Source: Actinomycetes bacterium
GTDB lineage: Bacteria > Actinomycetota > Actinomycetes > Actinomycetales > Cellulomonadaceae
Direction of reading: 5' to 3'
Assembly (NCBI GenBank): GCA_023388235.1
Contig: JAEWGQ010000161.1
Location: 1-15,284, forward strand
Length of the DNA stretch: 15,284 nucleotides
This document shows positions 14,680 through 15,284 of this stretch, one piece after another. The notes under the pieces were generated by a model that was not told the origin of the DNA, ran no database searches, and saw only the letters and a list, made by a program, of their open reading frames with translations. Every line of letters begins with the position of its first letter. Within the stretch, counting starts at the first letter, position 1. The translations under genes were made by a program, and so were the position numbers.

Positions 14680-14686
14680 GAGCGGC

Positions 14687-15284
14687 GTGATCGACCGCCC
14701 CCTCACCGTCGCGGACCTGTCCGAGGACGAGCTGCTCGCCCGGATCTTCCCGCACCTGCCGGCGGGTGACCGCACGCTGATCGGGCCGGGGGACGACGCG
14801 GCGGTGCTGGCCGCCCCGGACGGCCGGTACGTGGTGTCCACGGACGTGCTGGTCGAGGACCGGCACTTCCGCCGGGCGTGGTCCACCGGGGAGGACGTCG
14901 GGTGGCGGGCGGCCACGCAGAACCTCGCCGACGTCGCCGCGATGGGGGCGCGGCCCACGGCGGTCGTGGTGTCGCTCGTCGTGCCCGGCGACCTGCCCGC
15001 GCCCTGGGTCGAGGGGCTGGCGCGCGGGCTGGCCGCGGCGTGCGGGCCTGTCGGCGCCGGGGTGGTCGGCGGTGACCTGTCCGGCGGTCCGGCGGTGGTC
15101 GTCGCGGTGACGGTGCACGGGGACCTGGAGGGGCGTGCGCCCGTGCTCCGGTCCGGGGCCCGCCCGGGTGACGTGCTCGCCCTCTCCGGGACCGTGGGCC
15201 GGTCGGCCGCGGGGCTCGCGCTGCTCGACGCGGGGCTGCCGGACGCCGACCCCGCGGCCGTGCGCGTGCACCGCCGCCCGGAAC
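14687..15284 (+). CDS. thiL: Thiamine-monophosphate kinase (3' end cut off)
   Basis: Phosphorylates thiamine monophosphate to the cofactor thiamine diphosphate, the last step of the pathway; cytoplasmic. 199 codons are present of a family that usually has about 310-330 residues; the frame is open at the window end. The N-terminal AIRS-type half is complete: GPGDDAAV (33-40), STDVLVEDRHF (51-61), the metal-binding NLADVAAMGARP (79-90, Asp82) and VGGDLSGG (127-134, Asp130), then RSGARPGDVLALSG opening the second half. The family usually has NLSD where this has NLAD. No thiamine-diphosphate riboswitch is seen upstream. The gene follows ddl and DUF3515 as in other actinobacteria. Confidence 0.95.
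   Translation, partial: MIDRPLTVADLSEDELLARIFPHLPAGDRTLIGPGDDAAVLAAPDGRYVVSTDVLVEDRHFRRAWSTGEDVGWRAATQNLADVAAMGARPTAVVVSLVVPGDLPAPWVEGLARGLAAACGPVGAGVVGGDLSGGPAVVVAVTVHGDLEGRAPVLRSGARPGDVLALSGTVGRSAAGLALLDAGLPDADPAAVRVHRRPE

Noticed and set aside
14359..14681. Small plus-strand open frames in the G-rich gap before thiL
   Set aside because: They are Gly/Arg/Val low-complexity translations of the direct repeats, in several overlapping frames, with no ribosome-binding site or domain.
14279..14686. Thiamine-diphosphate riboswitch or CRISPR array in the repeat-rich gap
   Set aside because: No conserved CUGAGA-type riboswitch core is seen. The repeats are irregularly spaced, G-biased and diverged, with no uniform spacers and no cas genes nearby.

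Overview
The window is very GC-rich (roughly 75 % by eye), densely packed, and has codon third positions almost all G or C. GTG starts, 4-base overlaps and leaderless-looking promoters are frequent. Gene content and order fit a Gram-positive actinobacterium, most likely an order Micrococcales member such as a Cellulomonas relative. That placement is inferred from style and gene order, not from a marker gene.

Left part (1-2676): a cut-off, minus-strand PAS-ANTAR regulator is divergent from a two-gene phospholipid operon. The operon holds a PlsC-type acyltransferase and the glycerol-3-phosphate dehydrogenase gpsA, which overlap by four bases.

Centre (2681-11250): a self-contained uptake-and-hydrolysis locus. 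A TetR-family repressor (minus strand) faces a six-gene operon across a 219-base promoter region. That region holds a near-palindrome that is a good operator candidate. The operon reads lipoprotein substrate-binding protein, two ATPases, two permeases (all of the oligopeptide/dipeptide Opp/Dpp type), then a cytoplasmic family 3 glycoside hydrolase. The last five genes are coupled by 3-base gaps or 4-base overlaps; a perfect 14-bp hairpin separates the binding-protein gene from the rest. The simplest reading is that the transporter imports a beta-linked oligosaccharide or glycoside that the GH3 enzyme cleaves inside the cell. The same pairing is known from the Thermotoga maritima TM0025-TM0031 beta-glucan locus. 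The operon ends at a strong hairpin terminator.

Right part (11279-15284): a minus-strand PLP-dependent Cys/Met-metabolism enzyme (cystathionine gamma-lyase/synthase type), D-Ala-D-Ala ligase (ddl), a DUF3515 lipoprotein (minus) and the start of thiamine-monophosphate kinase (thiL, cut by the window end). gpsA-ddl-DUF3515-thiL is a conserved actinobacterial neighbourhood (M. tuberculosis Rv2982c-Rv2977c), so the sugar-uptake locus appears to sit inside a housekeeping block.

Two further points stand out. Five genes (plsC, the Cys/Met enzyme, ddl, DUF3515, thiL) start 6-8 bases after a TANNNT -10 box, as leaderless transcripts do. The 408-base DUF3515-thiL gap carries short tandem repeats and a G-quadruplex-type G-run. 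I see no CRISPR array, tRNA, rRNA, transposase or phage gene.
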